Shown: positions 8,018-17,936, counted from the first letter of the stretch. The stretch is DNA of 64,000 nt from Mycolicibacterium alvei (GCF_010727325.1 NZ_AP022565.1:3720001-3784000); one strand, 5' to 3'. Notes: generated by a model not told the origin, from the letters alone. Numbers and translations: made by a program.

Positions 8018-9469
8018 TCAATCTGACTCCGCTAACAGCGGCGTTAGATCCTCGGCAATGTTGCCCAGCTCGTCGAGATTGAACAACGCGTCAAGGGAGC
8101 GTTCGACGCGCGTTGCGGGCAGTGCGAATTGGGCGTACCTGCGGTATTTGGCCTTCAGCTGGTCGTCGGTCATCCTCGTGTCCTCTGACCACGGGTCACC
8201 CCAGACATAATCACAGCTTTCGCGAAACTCTTGGCCGCGCGCACTGATCTGCACCTCGTTGGGGATCCTCGTGAAGCGCCCCGTCGCCAGCATCTGTTCG
8301 GCGATCGCCTGTCGGCTATCCGGGTGAGCTTCGATGGAGACTTTGCTGGCGAAGGTGAGGTAGCGCGGGTCGCGGATGCTGTCCTCGTCCTGCCAAGAAG
8401 GACCTAAGTCAGATCCGTAGGCTGCGGCTCCCAGCGCCATCGGGATACTGAACTGCAAATCCGACGGTGTCTGGGGCGCGTAGATGGGGCCCAGCCAGTC
8501 CACGCCGCGGTCGAAAGTCCGGACCACCACGTGATCGATGTCCTCAGGGCGCAGTCCGTGCCGTGACACCAAGGTATTGAACAGCGCGATCGCCGGGTGG
8601 CCATAGCGGCAGGCCGAATAGGGTTTGAACGAGGTTCGTGACACCTGCCAGATATCGCCCAGTCCGGTCAGCAGGCGGTCCCGGTCAAGGCCCAACGCAC
8701 CGAAGGCACGCCAAAACTCCTCCGCCGCGTCGAAGATGTCTTTCTCGGCGTCGAAGCCCTTATGGGCGAGTTGCGCGGCCAGCACCCCATTGATGCCCAT
8801 CGAGCTGACGGGGGAATACTTCAGCATGTGTTTGCCCGGCCGCTGTATCGGCGCGAAGAATTGACCGGTCTCGATCGGCGCCATCCAGCCCGCCAGGCCA
8901 AACGCGTTGTTGTATTGGCGAGGCGTGAAGTTCAACAGCTTGCCTACCGTGCCCGCGACGCAGAATCCGTACCACCCGAGACATCCCGGAACCACTTCGA
9001 TGTCGCCAGGTGTCACCCGGATGAATTCCAGTGCACCACCGACCCGGCAGCCCACTTCGAAACCTAGGGCCACCGCTGTGATTAACGCTCTACCCGATAG
9101 GCCCAAACTTTCGGCGAAAGCGAGGCCGGAGAATACTGGCGCAACGCCGGGGTGGCTGAAACTCAAGTAAGTGTCGTCGGCGTCGAGATAGTTACCCAGG
9201 TACATGTTGGCGGCGGTGGTGGCAGCGGGAGAAGCCTTGACTGTGGTGCCCATTACGGTCGCCCCATCGCCGATGCCCGGGCCGCCCATCTCGGCGGCAA
9301 CGGCGGCAACGATCCGTCCTGCCTCATGGTTGCGGGCACCAAGCGCGCATCCGATGGTGTCGGCGATCAGCCGTTTAGTGTCGTGCACGACTTGGGCCGG
9401 GAGATTCTCGAATTTGACGTCCCGGATCAGCCCGATGAGCTGACTGGTGGCTGTGGCGTCAGTGACCAT
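8018..9469 (-). CDS. MmgE/PrpD family protein
   Basis: A 483-residue member of the MmgE/PrpD family, which includes 2-methylcitrate dehydratase and cis-aconitate decarboxylase. Typical features are the N-terminal helical part with DTKRLIADTIGCALGA, the central NMYLGNYLDADDTYLSFSHP loop containing Asp residues, GRALITAVALGFEVGCR, and the C-terminal lid domain starting near FKPYSACRYGHP. Its length is normal for the family. No other methylcitrate gene is nearby, so a hydro-lyase role on a carboxylate from the surrounding catabolic pathway is more likely than propionate metabolism, though this is inference. The start ATG follows a GAGAGGGCAC-like stretch on the minus strand. Confidence 0.87.
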   Translation of the reverse strand: MVTDATATSQLIGLIRDVKFENLPAQVVHDTKRLIADTIGCALGARNHEAGRIVAAVAAEMGGPGIGDGATVMGTTVKASPAATTAANMYLGNYLDADDTYLSFSHPGVAPVFSGLAFAESLGLSGRALITAVALGFEVGCRVGGALEFIRVTPGDIEVVPGCLGWYGFCVAGTVGKLLNFTPRQYNNAFGLAGWMAPIETGQFFAPIQRPGKHMLKYSPVSSMGINGVLAAQLAHKGFDAEKDIFDAAEEFWRAFGALGLDRDRLLTGLGDIWQVSRTSFKPYSACRYGHPAIALFNTLVSRHGLRPEDIDHVVVRTFDRGVDWLGPIYAPQTPSDLQFSIPMALGAAAYGSDLGPSWQDEDSIRDPRYLTFASKVSIEAHPDSRQAIAEQMLATGRFTRIPNEVQISARGQEFRESCDYVWGDPWSEDTRMTDDQLKAKYRRYAQFALPATRVERSLDALFNLDELGNIAEDLTPLLAESD

Positions 9470-10167
9470 GGCATGTGCCCTCTCGCTGTTGTGCGCCTAC
9501 GACAGGCGTGATGAACCGTGGGGAGATCGATGCATGTCACTGCAAGCTGGCCGAATTCGCCTCATTATCAACGGTATCTGCGTGGGTTGCCTGGTGGCCC
9601 TCGCGGCGGCAGTGCGCCGTACTGGCAGCAGCGGCGGAACGGTTACGGCGGCCTCGCCGGTCCGCCCGGGGTGGCGGCGTCGTGCGTGGAGTAAGCATGG
9701 GTCCGCTTTGGATGTGTCGGTTCTGTCTATCGATCAGCACGGCCTGTTGTTCTCCGGAGCGCCAGGCATGTTGGGCGAAATCGGCAAAGGACCGGCATCG
9801 ACCCGAGGATGAATCAGACCCACACAATTGACAGTACAGTGTCAAACTCGTGGTGCATATAGGCGGCATTGCGGTGTCGTCGGGCACGCGCGCCTTGGTG
9901 AGGACGCCGCCTAATCACACCGGGAAACGTTGAAGTTTAAAGGAACTTAGTCGCTATGGCCGTCGAGGTGCGCGGACGTCCCAGTGGGCGGGTTCAAATT
10001 GTCGGTGCGTCCTAAGCGGTGTTCATCAAAAACACATGCTGACACTAACCTGCCTTATATGATTCCCACAGCCACGGATGCAGCCGTATGTGGTGAACCG
10101 TTACAGCTTAAGAATAACGAGCCCAGCGTCGCCGCCGCACCGCCGAAAACCTAGGACAGGGGCACAG
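9470..10167. other. Divergent intergenic region (about 700 bases) between MmgE/PrpD and an SDR gene
   Basis: I see no convincing protein gene here. It contains a perfect palindrome at 9828-9845 listed separately. A 19-codon frame at 9956-10015 starts with ATG behind an AAAGGAAC ribosome-like site and ends before the SDR gene; it may be a leader peptide or chance. Other open frames look like noise. The promoters of both flanking genes must lie here. Confidence 0.4.
9828..9845. promoter_or_regulatory. Perfect palindrome TTGACA-GTACAG-TGTCAA
   Basis: Six-base perfect arms flank a six-base centre. It resembles the TTGAC...GTCAA sites at 5263, 28094 and 28183, but its spacer between TTGAC and GTCAA is eight rather than six bases, so it may be for another regulator. 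It lies about 320-360 bases from both flanking start codons. Confidence 0.4.
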
Positions 10168-10989
10168 ATGGGTTTGCTTGAAAACCGGGTCGCACTGATC
10201 ACCGGCGCGGCACGCGGGCAGGGCCGCAGCCATGCGGTATCGATGGCCGAGCAGGGCGCTGACATCATCGCTGTGGACCGCGCGGCTGACATGGATTCTA
10301 TTCCGTATCCCCTGGCCAGCCGCGAGGATCTCGAGCAGACCGCACAACTCGTCCGCGATCTGGGTCGGCGGATCCATACGTCGGTCGTAGACGTGCGCCA
10401 ACTGACCGAACTGCGCGCAGCCGTTGACGCAGGAGTCGACGAACTCGGCGATATCGACATCGTGGTGGCCAATGCCGGCGTGGTGGCCACGGGCAAGATC
10501 GATCCCGCCGACGAAGCAGTTTACGGCGACATTGTGGAGACGAACTTATTCGGAGTCTGGAACACTCTGGTGGCCGCGGTGCCTTCGATGATTCGCAAGG
10601 GGCGCGGCGGCTCAATCATCCTGACTAGTTCGACGCAGGGACTGGTCGGGCGAGGCGGCGACGGCAGTGCGGCAGCATTCGCCTATGCCGCGTCCAAGCA
10701 TGGGGTCGTCGGACTAATGCGGGTGGCCGCCACGTCCTATGCGGAGCACAGCATTCGGGTCAACACCGTGCACCCGACGGGGGTCTTCACCCCAATGGTA
10801 GCCAACGAGCATATGGCGCAGGTGTTTGCCGAGCATCCATCGGCGGCGAAGCTGGCCACCAACCTACTGCCGGTCCCGTTCGTCGAGGCCCAGGACGTCG
10901 CCAACGCGGTGGTCTGGTTGGCCAGCGACCACTCCCGCTACGTCACCGGGGTATGCCTACCCATCGACGCCGGATACACCGCGATGTAG
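10168..10989 (+). CDS. Mycofactocin-coupled-type SDR oxidoreductase
   Basis: A 273-residue short-chain dehydrogenase. It has the dinucleotide motif TGAARGQGRSHA, the NAG motif, the catalytic Ser (LTSSTQG) and YAASK. The insertion IPYPLASREDLEQT after the second strand is the hallmark of the SDR subgroup with bound, non-exchangeable nicotinamide that works with the mycofactocin redox cofactor (carveol-dehydrogenase-like). The ATG at 10168 follows AGGACAGGGG; the upstream open frame has no ribosome site. A paralogue lies at 15663-16478. It probably oxidises a secondary alcohol in the lipid or terpenoid pathway encoded around it. No mycofactocin biosynthesis gene is in this window. Confidence 0.87.
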   Translation: MGLLENRVALITGAARGQGRSHAVSMAEQGADIIAVDRAADMDSIPYPLASREDLEQTAQLVRDLGRRIHTSVVDVRQLTELRAAVDAGVDELGDIDIVVANAGVVATGKIDPADEAVYGDIVETNLFGVWNTLVAAVPSMIRKGRGGSIILTSSTQGLVGRGGDGSAAAFAYAASKHGVVGLMRVAATSYAEHSIRVNTVHPTGVFTPMVANEHMAQVFAEHPSAAKLATNLLPVPFVEAQDVANAVVWLASDHSRYVTGVCLPIDAGYTAM

Positions 10990-11097
10990 TACTGGTGCGC
11001 GGTTCGGCGGTTATGCGGCGGCGCAGCAACACGCACCGGCAATTACCCAAACGCGCAGCTAGACAAGCTGATGGCACACCATCTGGGAAGCTGTGGC

Positions 11098-12549
11098 TTA
11101 TCGAGTCTGCTTGCGCGCGTCCGGGGTGACGTGCGCCATCGCTGTGTCCACCTCGGTGAGCGATCCGGAAAGCCCAGCGGCACTGCGAATTTCGGCAAAC
11201 GAACGGGTCATTGCATCGGTGACCTCGTGGGTATCGGCGAAGGTCTGGTCGTCGGCAATCACGGAGATGTTGAACTGGTCGACGTAACTCCACACCGTGA
11301 GGTTCATGCCGCTGCCGTTGATGAGCGGTCCCACGGAGTAGATTTCGCTCATCGGCGCCCCGGCGATGGTTCCTCGCTCCCGCGGCCCGGGCACGTTGGA
11401 GATCGGCACGTTCATCAGCATGTTCTGCGCTTCGTGGCGGGCCAACCAGGCAAATGCTCGGGGAGCGACCGGCGGCGGCAGGTAGGCCGACCACCGGCTC
11501 ATGATCGCGGGCCCCAGCAGGTGGAAGTTCTCCTTGGCGATCCCGGCGGCGGCGTGGCTGAGCGCAACCCGTTCTAGCGGGTCGTCGAGGTGTACCGGCA
11601 GCGACACCAGCATCGCTCCCAGCTGATTGCCGACGATGCGATCCGGTGAGGTGTCGAGGCTGGCGGGCACCGATGCGATGATTGGTTCGTCGGCGTGACT
11701 GTCGTAGCGCAGCAGTAGTTCGCGCAGCGCCCCCGCTGCGGTTGCCAGCACCAGATCGTTGATCGTGATCCCAAAATGTTTACTGGTCGACTTTACATCG
11801 GCCAGTGACAGCGTAGCGCTGGCGAACGTGCGGCCGGGTGGCACGAGATGGTTGAGAAACGTCGCGGGTGGACTGAAGTTCGTGGCCATGGCAGCGCTGT
11901 GGTCGCGTTGGCGAGACCGTCGGCGAACGCGGGCGATTCCATCCACGGTGCTGGTGATCAGGGCGGGAAGTTCACGGATCTGGTCGAGGTGATCGCGGGC
12001 CGCTGCGCGCAGCAGGACCCCGGTGGATGGCACAACGCTGCCGCCGTCGTTGTTACGTTCGGTGCGGCTGCTGGCGCGGGTGTCGATAGCGCGGGCCATG
12101 AGGTTGGCTGAGGCCACCCCATCGGCCAGGGCGTGGTGCACCTTGCCGATCACCGCGAACCGGTTGTCGGCCATGCCTTCGACGAAGTGGAACTCCCACA
12201 ACGGCCGGGTGCGGTCCAGCGGGGTAGCGGTGATCTCGCCGATCAGGGTGTCGAGTTCACGGCGACCTCCCGGAGCTGCAACCGGGACCCGACGTACGTG
12301 GTAGTCCAGGTCGATCCGTGAATCTTCCAGCCACATCGGGCGATGCAGTTTGAAGGGCATGTCGATGAGCTGATAACGCAATGGCTCTAGAAGATGCAGG
12401 CGGCGGCCCAGCGTGCGACGGAATAGTTCGAAGGTGTAGTCGCCCTGATAGTTGGACGCGTCGATCACGGCGACTTTGAGGGTATGCATGTGGATGTTAG
12501 GTGTCTCGCTATACAGCAGCAACGCATCCCAACCGTTGAGCCGCTTCAC
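11098..12549 (-). CDS. WS/DGAT family O-acyltransferase
   Basis: A 483-residue wax ester synthase / diacylglycerol acyltransferase. The catalytic motif HHxxxDG is seen as VHHALADG near residue 136; the start (LNGWDALLLYSETPNIHMH) and the later NVPGPRERG and PLINGSGMNLTVWSY segments are standard for the family. It transfers an acyl group from acyl-CoA to an alcohol or diacylglycerol for storage lipid or wax. Next upstream on the same strand is an esterase, then an acyl-CoA ligase. The same trio (acyltransferase, LipO-like esterase, FadD12-like ligase) clusters in M. tuberculosis around Rv1425-Rv1427c, so this is probably the equivalent locus. Orthology is from memory, not a search. Confidence 0.88.
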   Translation of the reverse strand: MKRLNGWDALLLYSETPNIHMHTLKVAVIDASNYQGDYTFELFRRTLGRRLHLLEPLRYQLIDMPFKLHRPMWLEDSRIDLDYHVRRVPVAAPGGRRELDTLIGEITATPLDRTRPLWEFHFVEGMADNRFAVIGKVHHALADGVASANLMARAIDTRASSRTERNNDGGSVVPSTGVLLRAAARDHLDQIRELPALITSTVDGIARVRRRSRQRDHSAAMATNFSPPATFLNHLVPPGRTFASATLSLADVKSTSKHFGITINDLVLATAAGALRELLLRYDSHADEPIIASVPASLDTSPDRIVGNQLGAMLVSLPVHLDDPLERVALSHAAAGIAKENFHLLGPAIMSRWSAYLPPPVAPRAFAWLARHEAQNMLMNVPISNVPGPRERGTIAGAPMSEIYSVGPLINGSGMNLTVWSYVDQFNISVIADDQTFADTHEVTDAMTRSFAEIRSAAGLSGSLTEVDTAMAHVTPDARKQTR

Positions 12550-12578
12550 TATTCACACCTCCCTGTCGACGCCGACTG

Positions 12579-13808
12579 TCAGTGCTGCCTGTATAGCTGT
12601 TGTGCTGTTCGCTCGACGTGGCTTTGCCGAATCTTCTCGAGGAAGATGCCGATGACGGTTGCGGCAGTGGCGGTCCGTGTCGCGTCGGTCATATCGAATC
12701 CGTGATGGGCGCCAGGCAGTTCGAGGTAGCCGACCACCGATTGCGATGCGCCACGGAGTTTGTCGACGAAGGCGCGTGCTTGCCAGATCGGGATCACTGT
12801 ATCGGCCGTGCCGTGCACCACCAGGAACGGCGGTGCGTCGGGCCGCACCCGCGCGATCGGTGAGGCGCTGCGGAAAATGTCGCGATGGCGCGCGTAGCGA
12901 CGCCGCACCACCACGCGTTCGAGGAAGTCCACGAATGTGTCACGTTCCGGTGTGGAGCGGTCCTCCCAGTCGTATCGGCCGTACATACTGACCACTGCGT
13001 CCACCGATGTCTTGGCATCCGCGGGTAGGTCACCGCGGAAGCGGGGGTCATCCGCGCTGAGGGCGGCCAAGGCCGAGAGGTGACCTCCAGCAGAACATCC
13101 CGCGATGGCAACGAACTCGGTGTCCCCGCCGAACTGCTGTGCGTTCGCGCGGGCCCACGCCACGGCGGCGTTGACGTCGAGCAGGTGCGTCGGCCAGCGG
13201 TGCTGGGGCGCAACGCGATAATCGATCGACAGGCAGATCCAGCCTCGTTCAGCCAGGTGTGACATGAGCGCATAGCCCTGCATGACGCGGCTGCCGTACA
13301 CCCAGGCGCCGCCAGGCACGAAGACCAGTACCGGTGCGGGTTCGGCGGGCAGGTCGCGCCGCCGCCACACATCGAGGACTTGGCCGGGGCTTTCGCCGTA
13401 GGGGACTGACCGTCGATAGAGATACTGTCCGCGGTGCTGGCCGGCTTTGAACAGGGGTGCAACCCGGTCGGGAGCGGGCCACTCGACGGGCGTTCGGCCG
13501 GGCGTGATGTCGTCCAGGACGGCTTCTGCGACAGTTCGGGTCTGATCGCGCTCCCGCTGACGCAGTTCGCCCGCCCCTTGCGTGAGCCGCGACCGCACTG
13601 CCGCGGCCAGGAAATCAGGGGCGTGCCGATAGCCCCACACGCCCACGGCGGCGGCACCGCCGAACGGTTGAAGGTACCTGCCGACCAGCGGGATGGACCC
13701 ATACGACGTCGCCAGCGCGACAACATAATCCGTGGCGCGGGCGCGGACGATCCACTTGGCCACTGACCGCAGGCCCGGGATGGCGCACTCCCTGTCGGTG
13801 GCGGTCAC
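12579..13808 (-). CDS. Alpha/beta-hydrolase esterase (hormone-sensitive-lipase type, LipO-like)
   Basis: A 409-residue hydrolase. The oxyanion segment FVPGGAWVYGS lies near residue 165. The nucleophile elbow GCSAGG is near 237, and the acid and His are in VVHGTADTVIP and GAHHGFD near the C-terminus. The N-terminal 90 residues contain a hydrophobic stretch (ATDYVVALATSYGSIPLVGRYL), suggesting membrane association. Neighbouring genes on the same strand are the WS/DGAT downstream (29-base gap) and an acyl-CoA ligase upstream. The expected role is release of fatty acids from esters, balanced against the acyltransferase. Confidence 0.87.
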   Translation of the reverse strand: MTATDRECAIPGLRSVAKWIVRARATDYVVALATSYGSIPLVGRYLQPFGGAAAVGVWGYRHAPDFLAAAVRSRLTQGAGELRQRERDQTRTVAEAVLDDITPGRTPVEWPAPDRVAPLFKAGQHRGQYLYRRSVPYGESPGQVLDVWRRRDLPAEPAPVLVFVPGGAWVYGSRVMQGYALMSHLAERGWICLSIDYRVAPQHRWPTHLLDVNAAVAWARANAQQFGGDTEFVAIAGCSAGGHLSALAALSADDPRFRGDLPADAKTSVDAVVSMYGRYDWEDRSTPERDTFVDFLERVVVRRRYARHRDIFRSASPIARVRPDAPPFLVVHGTADTVIPIWQARAFVDKLRGASQSVVGYLELPGAHHGFDMTDATRTATAATVIGIFLEKIRQSHVERTAQQLYRQH

Positions 13809-13994
13809 CTCTTGTGCCTTGACGGCGAACTATCGGTGTGGGCGCTGGCATACTTGCTCGGCCAGACATAGTGGTTTCGCTGCGTCGACTGGGAGATCGA
13901 TTGCCGTTCGGTGGGTGCCATGGGTTCCGTTTCGTTCGGTGGGCGATGGCTGAGCCTTACGCCGCGGCGGGGCCACCTCGCGGCAGCACGGGGG

Positions 13995-15614
13995 TCAGCT
14001 GCTGTCGGCGGTGGACGCGCGCCCCTGCAGTTCGGCGCGCAGAATCTTGCCCGTACTACTGCGGGGCAACTCCGCCAGCACGGTGATCTCACGCGGCACT
14101 TTGTAGTTGGCCAGGGTGTCGCGGACGTGTTGTTTGAGTGCGTCAGGCGTGGCCGCGGCGTCATCGGTCAGCACCACGAATGCGGCGAGTCGCTGCCCGT
14201 ACTGCGCGTCGTCCACCCCGATCACCGCAGCCTCCACGACATCGGGATGTGCAGTGAGCGATTTTTCCACCTCGATCGGGTAGACGTTCTCACCACCCGA
14301 GACGATCATTTCGTCATCGCGCCCGACGACGAACAACCGGCCAGCGGTGTCGAGGTAGCCGACGTCCCCGGATGACATGAACCCTTGATGGAAGTCCTTG
14401 GTAGCACCCGTGGTGTAGCCGTCGAACTGCGTCGAGTTCCGGACGTAGATGCTGCCCACCTCGCCGGGCGGCAATTCGGTGAAATCGGCGTCCAGGATGC
14501 GGATTTCGGTGCCCTCGGCCGGTCTGCCGGCGGTATGAGGCGCCACCCGCAGATCCGCCGGGGTGGCGGTGGCGATCATCCCGGCCTCGGTGGCATTGTA
14601 GTTGTTGTAAACGACATCGCCGAACTGGTCCATGAAGGCGGTCACCACATCAGGGCGCATCCGCGAACCGGATGCGGCGGCGAACCGCAGCGACCGACCG
14701 CTGTAGCGGTTGCGGATATCGTCGGACAGTTCCATGATCCGGTCGAACATCACCGGAACCACGGCCAGGCCGGTCGCCCGGTGGCGGTCGATCAGCTCCA
14801 GGGTGGCTTCGGGGTCGAACTTGCGTCGCGTGACCACGGTGCAGGCCATCATCGCCGACAGCACCAGCTGCCCGAAACCCCACGCGTGAAACATCGGTGC
14901 CGCCACGACGGTGGTCTCTTCGGCACGCCATGGTGTCCGGTTGAGGATCGCCTCGACGGCGCGGATTCCGCCACCGGAATGCTTGGCGCCCTTCGGAGTT
15001 CCCGTCGTGCCGGAGGTCAGTAGGATCAGTCTGCCGGTGCGCGCTACCGGCCAGGGCCGTTGCCCGCGGTGGGCGGTGATCATCTTCTCGACGGTGACCG
15101 CGTAGGCGGTGGGACCATCGGTCCACGCCAAGATGCGGTGTATGTGCCGAGTGTTCGTCAGTGCCTGATCAACGGTCTCGGTGAATTCCTCGTCGTAGAC
15201 GACCACGTCGGCGCGTTCGCGCGCGACGACTTCTGCCAAGGCGGGGCCGGCGAACGACGTGTTCAATAGCAGGACATCAGCGCCCACTCTGTTGGCCGCC
15301 GTGACCGTTTCGACGAAGCCCCGATGGTTGCGGCACATGACACCGATCACGGTGGGAGGCCCGCCACGTTGTGCCTGCAAAGCCGCCGCGAACGCGTCGC
15401 AACGCTGATCGAGTTGCCGCCAGGTCAGTGTCCCGAGTTCATCGATGAGACCGGGCCGGTGCGGGCATCGCACCGCTGCGATGGCGAAACCGGTCGTCGC
15501 CGACATTCCCTCTCGCCGGACCGCAGAAAAGATCCGGACGTATTTGTCGGGGCGCAGCGCCGTCAGAAACCCAGCGCGGACGAAGGTCTTGACTAGGCCG
15601 CATAGGTCACTCAC
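13995..15614 (-). CDS. Long-chain acyl-CoA ligase (FadD12-like)
   Basis: A 539-residue ANL ligase of full length. It has LLTSGTTGTPKGAKHS, the YNATEAGM motif, GDVGYLDTAGRLFVVGRDDEM and the C-terminal lysine motif SSTGKILRAEL. Its N-terminal VRAGFLTALRPDKYVR resembles the start of FadD12-type proteins. It is the first gene of the ligase - esterase - WS/DGAT operon on the minus strand and would supply acyl-CoA for storage lipid synthesis or degradation. A 186-base gap separates it from the esterase. Confidence 0.88.
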   Translation of the reverse strand: MSDLCGLVKTFVRAGFLTALRPDKYVRIFSAVRREGMSATTGFAIAAVRCPHRPGLIDELGTLTWRQLDQRCDAFAAALQAQRGGPPTVIGVMCRNHRGFVETVTAANRVGADVLLLNTSFAGPALAEVVARERADVVVYDEEFTETVDQALTNTRHIHRILAWTDGPTAYAVTVEKMITAHRGQRPWPVARTGRLILLTSGTTGTPKGAKHSGGGIRAVEAILNRTPWRAEETTVVAAPMFHAWGFGQLVLSAMMACTVVTRRKFDPEATLELIDRHRATGLAVVPVMFDRIMELSDDIRNRYSGRSLRFAAASGSRMRPDVVTAFMDQFGDVVYNNYNATEAGMIATATPADLRVAPHTAGRPAEGTEIRILDADFTELPPGEVGSIYVRNSTQFDGYTTGATKDFHQGFMSSGDVGYLDTAGRLFVVGRDDEMIVSGGENVYPIEVEKSLTAHPDVVEAAVIGVDDAQYGQRLAAFVVLTDDAAATPDALKQHVRDTLANYKVPREITVLAELPRSSTGKILRAELQGRASTADSS

Positions 15615-15662
15615 GCGGCGACGCCGATCGCAATCGCTGCACGGTCGGTCGAGCAGCGTCGC

Positions 15663-16478
15663 TCAGCGCACAGCGAAGCCGGCATCAAGAGGCCAGGCCG
15701 TTCCGGTGATGAACTTGGCGTCATCGGAGACGAGGAAGGCAACCGCATTCGCCACGTCTTCAGGCATCAGAATCGGGATCGGCAGCACGTTCTGCATTGC
15801 CTCCATCGCGACATCCCCGGACTCGAGTAGTTTGCCCATCGCCTCGTTCATGACCATGCCAGTGGCCACCCCGGTCGGGTGGATGGTGTTGACACGGATG
15901 GAATGTTTCCCTAAGTCGTTGGCCCACACCTGCATTAGCCCGACCAGGCCCCGCTTGGCGGCCGAGTAGGCCTGGCCGCCGGTCCGGTCGGTGCCGGTAG
16001 CTTTGAGTCCGGCGCTGGAGCTGGTGATGACGATCGAGCCGCCTCGCCCGCCCTCGATCAGGGTCGGGATCGCGGCGTGGACCGTGTTCCATACACCGAT
16101 CAAGTTGACGTCGACGATGTCGCGGAACACCTGTCGATCGTCACCGCCCCCGCCGAGTCGGATGATCCCGGCGTTGGCGATCACGATGTCGAGGCGGCCG
16201 AACTCGGCCAGACCGTCAGACAACGCCGCCTCTACCGCGTCGCCGTTGCGGACATCGACCTGGCGCGCCACGATGCGTCGGCCTGCACCCTCGACCAGCT
16301 TGACCGTCTCATCTAAATCGGATCGGGTGGCGTTGGGGTAGTCCATCGACGCGATGTCAGCGCAGATGTCCAGGGCGATGATGTCGGCGCCGTCTGCGGC
16401 CAGCCGGACCGCATGGGCGCGTCCTTGCCCACGGGCGGCGCCGGTGATGAAAGCAACTCGACCGTCCAATGCACCCAT
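15663..16478 (-). CDS. Mycofactocin-coupled-type SDR oxidoreductase
   Basis: A 271-residue SDR similar to the protein at 10168-10989. It carries TGAARGQGRAHA, the subgroup insertion DICADIASMDYPNATRSDL, NAGI, ITSSSAG and YSAAKR. The insertion identifies the nicotinoprotein type that recycles through mycofactocin. It sits 49 bases upstream of the ligase operon on the same strand and may lead it. A full half-site of the ATGGCAG operator lies about 135 bases upstream (16611-16621), so it may be controlled by the adjacent TetR protein. Substrate unknown; a secondary alcohol is expected. Confidence 0.87.
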   Translation of the reverse strand: MGALDGRVAFITGAARGQGRAHAVRLAADGADIIALDICADIASMDYPNATRSDLDETVKLVEGAGRRIVARQVDVRNGDAVEAALSDGLAEFGRLDIVIANAGIIRLGGGGDDRQVFRDIVDVNLIGVWNTVHAAIPTLIEGGRGGSIVITSSSAGLKATGTDRTGGQAYSAAKRGLVGLMQVWANDLGKHSIRVNTIHPTGVATGMVMNEAMGKLLESGDVAMEAMQNVLPIPILMPEDVANAVAFLVSDDAKFITGTAWPLDAGFAVR

Positions 16479-16899
16479 ATCTCAAACTCTTTTCGCTGTT
16501 GTGCCAGATCTGGCTATCGCCGGGTGCCAGCTTGTGCCTGGCGAGAGCCGCCGCTGGACGCCTCTACAACCTGATAGGTCACTCGCTGCAGCCGCGCTGC
16601 CAGATCAGACACTATGGCAGTCGCATGACATCAGTCAAGGCAGTTCGTCAGTAGGTTTCGGCCACATCAGAAGGTGAGTCGCGAAGTCGGAAAGATTGCG
16701 GTGGCGCATAGCCCGCAAGTCCCAGCCGGGCCTTAATTTGGAACGTATATACGCACTACAATGGCTATTATTGTGTTGAATACTCCCGGTAACACCTACG
16801 CTCGAGCGCCGCGCCCGCGGTATCTGCAGACTCGAACTGGCGGCCACGCCTGGGAAAATATATGGCAGTTCTCTGTCATGAACGCTTCGTCATCTCTGG
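16479..16899. other. Intergenic region with ATGGCAG-type operator sites
   Basis: No convincing gene over 420 bases. A perfect half-site ACTATGGCAGT lies at 16611-16621 and an imperfect inverted repeat TATGGCAG-TTCT-CTGTCATG at 16861-16880. A palindrome CGTATATACG at 16744-16753 sits in an AT-rich patch that may hold the -10 of the SDR gene on the minus strand. Confidence 0.5.
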
Positions 16900-17490
16900 C
16901 TATCGGAAGGCCGCGGATAGCGCTGCGAACTCGTCTCGGACGAGGGCGTCGACGGCGTGATCAGCACCGGACACCCAGCGCTTGATCGCACGGTCGAGCA
17001 GCAGCAATCCAACTCCGGCGAGTACCTCCGCCGCAGCATCGGGGATAGGCAACCCACGTCTTTCCGCGACCGCCATCGCCACGATCTGCGCTTTGGCGTC
17101 CTGATCGTGGCGTTCCTGGCCGCGCAGGATCAAAGAGCTGGCGACAGCGTTTTGGTAGAGCGCGACGCGACGGCGGATCCGCTTGAGGCCAAGTGTCAGC
17201 GACGCAAAGGACTCGGTCATGGCCTCGATGTCCGATACCGACGCCGGGTGAGCGAGGTACACGGCCCGGAACCCCTGGATAAAGTCATACGCTCCGAAAA
17301 ACAGGACGGACTGCTTGGTGGGGAAGTAGCGGAAGAACGTTCGGGCAGACACGCCGGCCGCCTTGGCGATCTCGTCGGTGGTTGTCGCGTCGTATCCCTG
17401 CGCGCTGAACAAATTGAGCGCGACGTCGACCAACGTGGTCCGCACCCGATGGGTGTGATCGCTGCGGGGCGAACGTTCACCGCGCACCAT
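16900..17490 (-). CDS. TetR family regulator (paralogue of the one at 26796)
   Basis: A 196-residue TetR protein. The helix-turn-helix is at about residues 12-58 (LVDVALNLFSAQGYDATTTD ... VSARTFFRYFPTKQ). The start MVRGERSPRSDH at 17488-17490 is chosen over the longer frame because it matches the start and 196-residue length of the paralogue at 26796. The ligand domain is similar between the two (for example LKRIRRRVALYQNAVASSLIL here, LKRIRKRVALYREAVASSLVL there). A perfect inverted repeat of the ATGGCAG type lies about 95-110 bases upstream, and the same spacing is seen for the paralogue, so autoregulation through this site is likely. Confidence 0.88.
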   Translation of the reverse strand: MVRGERSPRSDHTHRVRTTLVDVALNLFSAQGYDATTTDEIAKAAGVSARTFFRYFPTKQSVLFFGAYDFIQGFRAVYLAHPASVSDIEAMTESFASLTLGLKRIRRRVALYQNAVASSLILRGQERHDQDAKAQIVAMAVAERRGLPIPDAAAEVLAGVGLLLLDRAIKRWVSGADHAVDALVRDEFAALSAAFR

Positions 17491-17582
17491 TCCCGCACCT
17501 TTCCCCGAGCCCCCTGTGCCGGTTTGAGTGGCGGCGGCCCCAGCAGTTCTCCGGCCCGGTTGCACCCGCCGACCGGGCCCAG

Positions 17583-17602
17583 TATGGCAGGCAACTGCCA
17601 TA
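17583..17602. promoter_or_regulatory. Operator TATGGCAG-GCAA-CTGCCATA
   Basis: A perfect inverted repeat with eight-base arms and a four-base centre, 93 bases before the start codon of the TetR gene at 17490. It belongs to the same family as the sites at 17954 and 27484 and is the likely autoregulatory operator. Confidence 0.7.
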
Positions 17603-17936
17603 TTATTCGTTCATCGGCGGTGATACTCGCGTCACAACCACCACGGTCCGCGCCGGCATCGACACCGAAAGCGGTTGCCCCATGTGTCGATACGCCCGGC
17701 TAAGGCCGGCGAGGACCTGCTGTACGTATTGGCAACCTCGTGAGTAGTTCGGCGAAGCAGTTATGCCAGGTCAACGGAGGCCCTGTTCCAGCACCATTCA
17801 CCGCATCACTGCAATGAGTTCCGGCTCGGCGTGCGTACACGTTGCACCGACCCGGCTGGGTTAGCCAGTGCGCTGAGCGATCCCTGCAATCGCCCGTGCG
17901 GCCGGTATCTGCACGGCAGCAGTGAATGAACGACCG

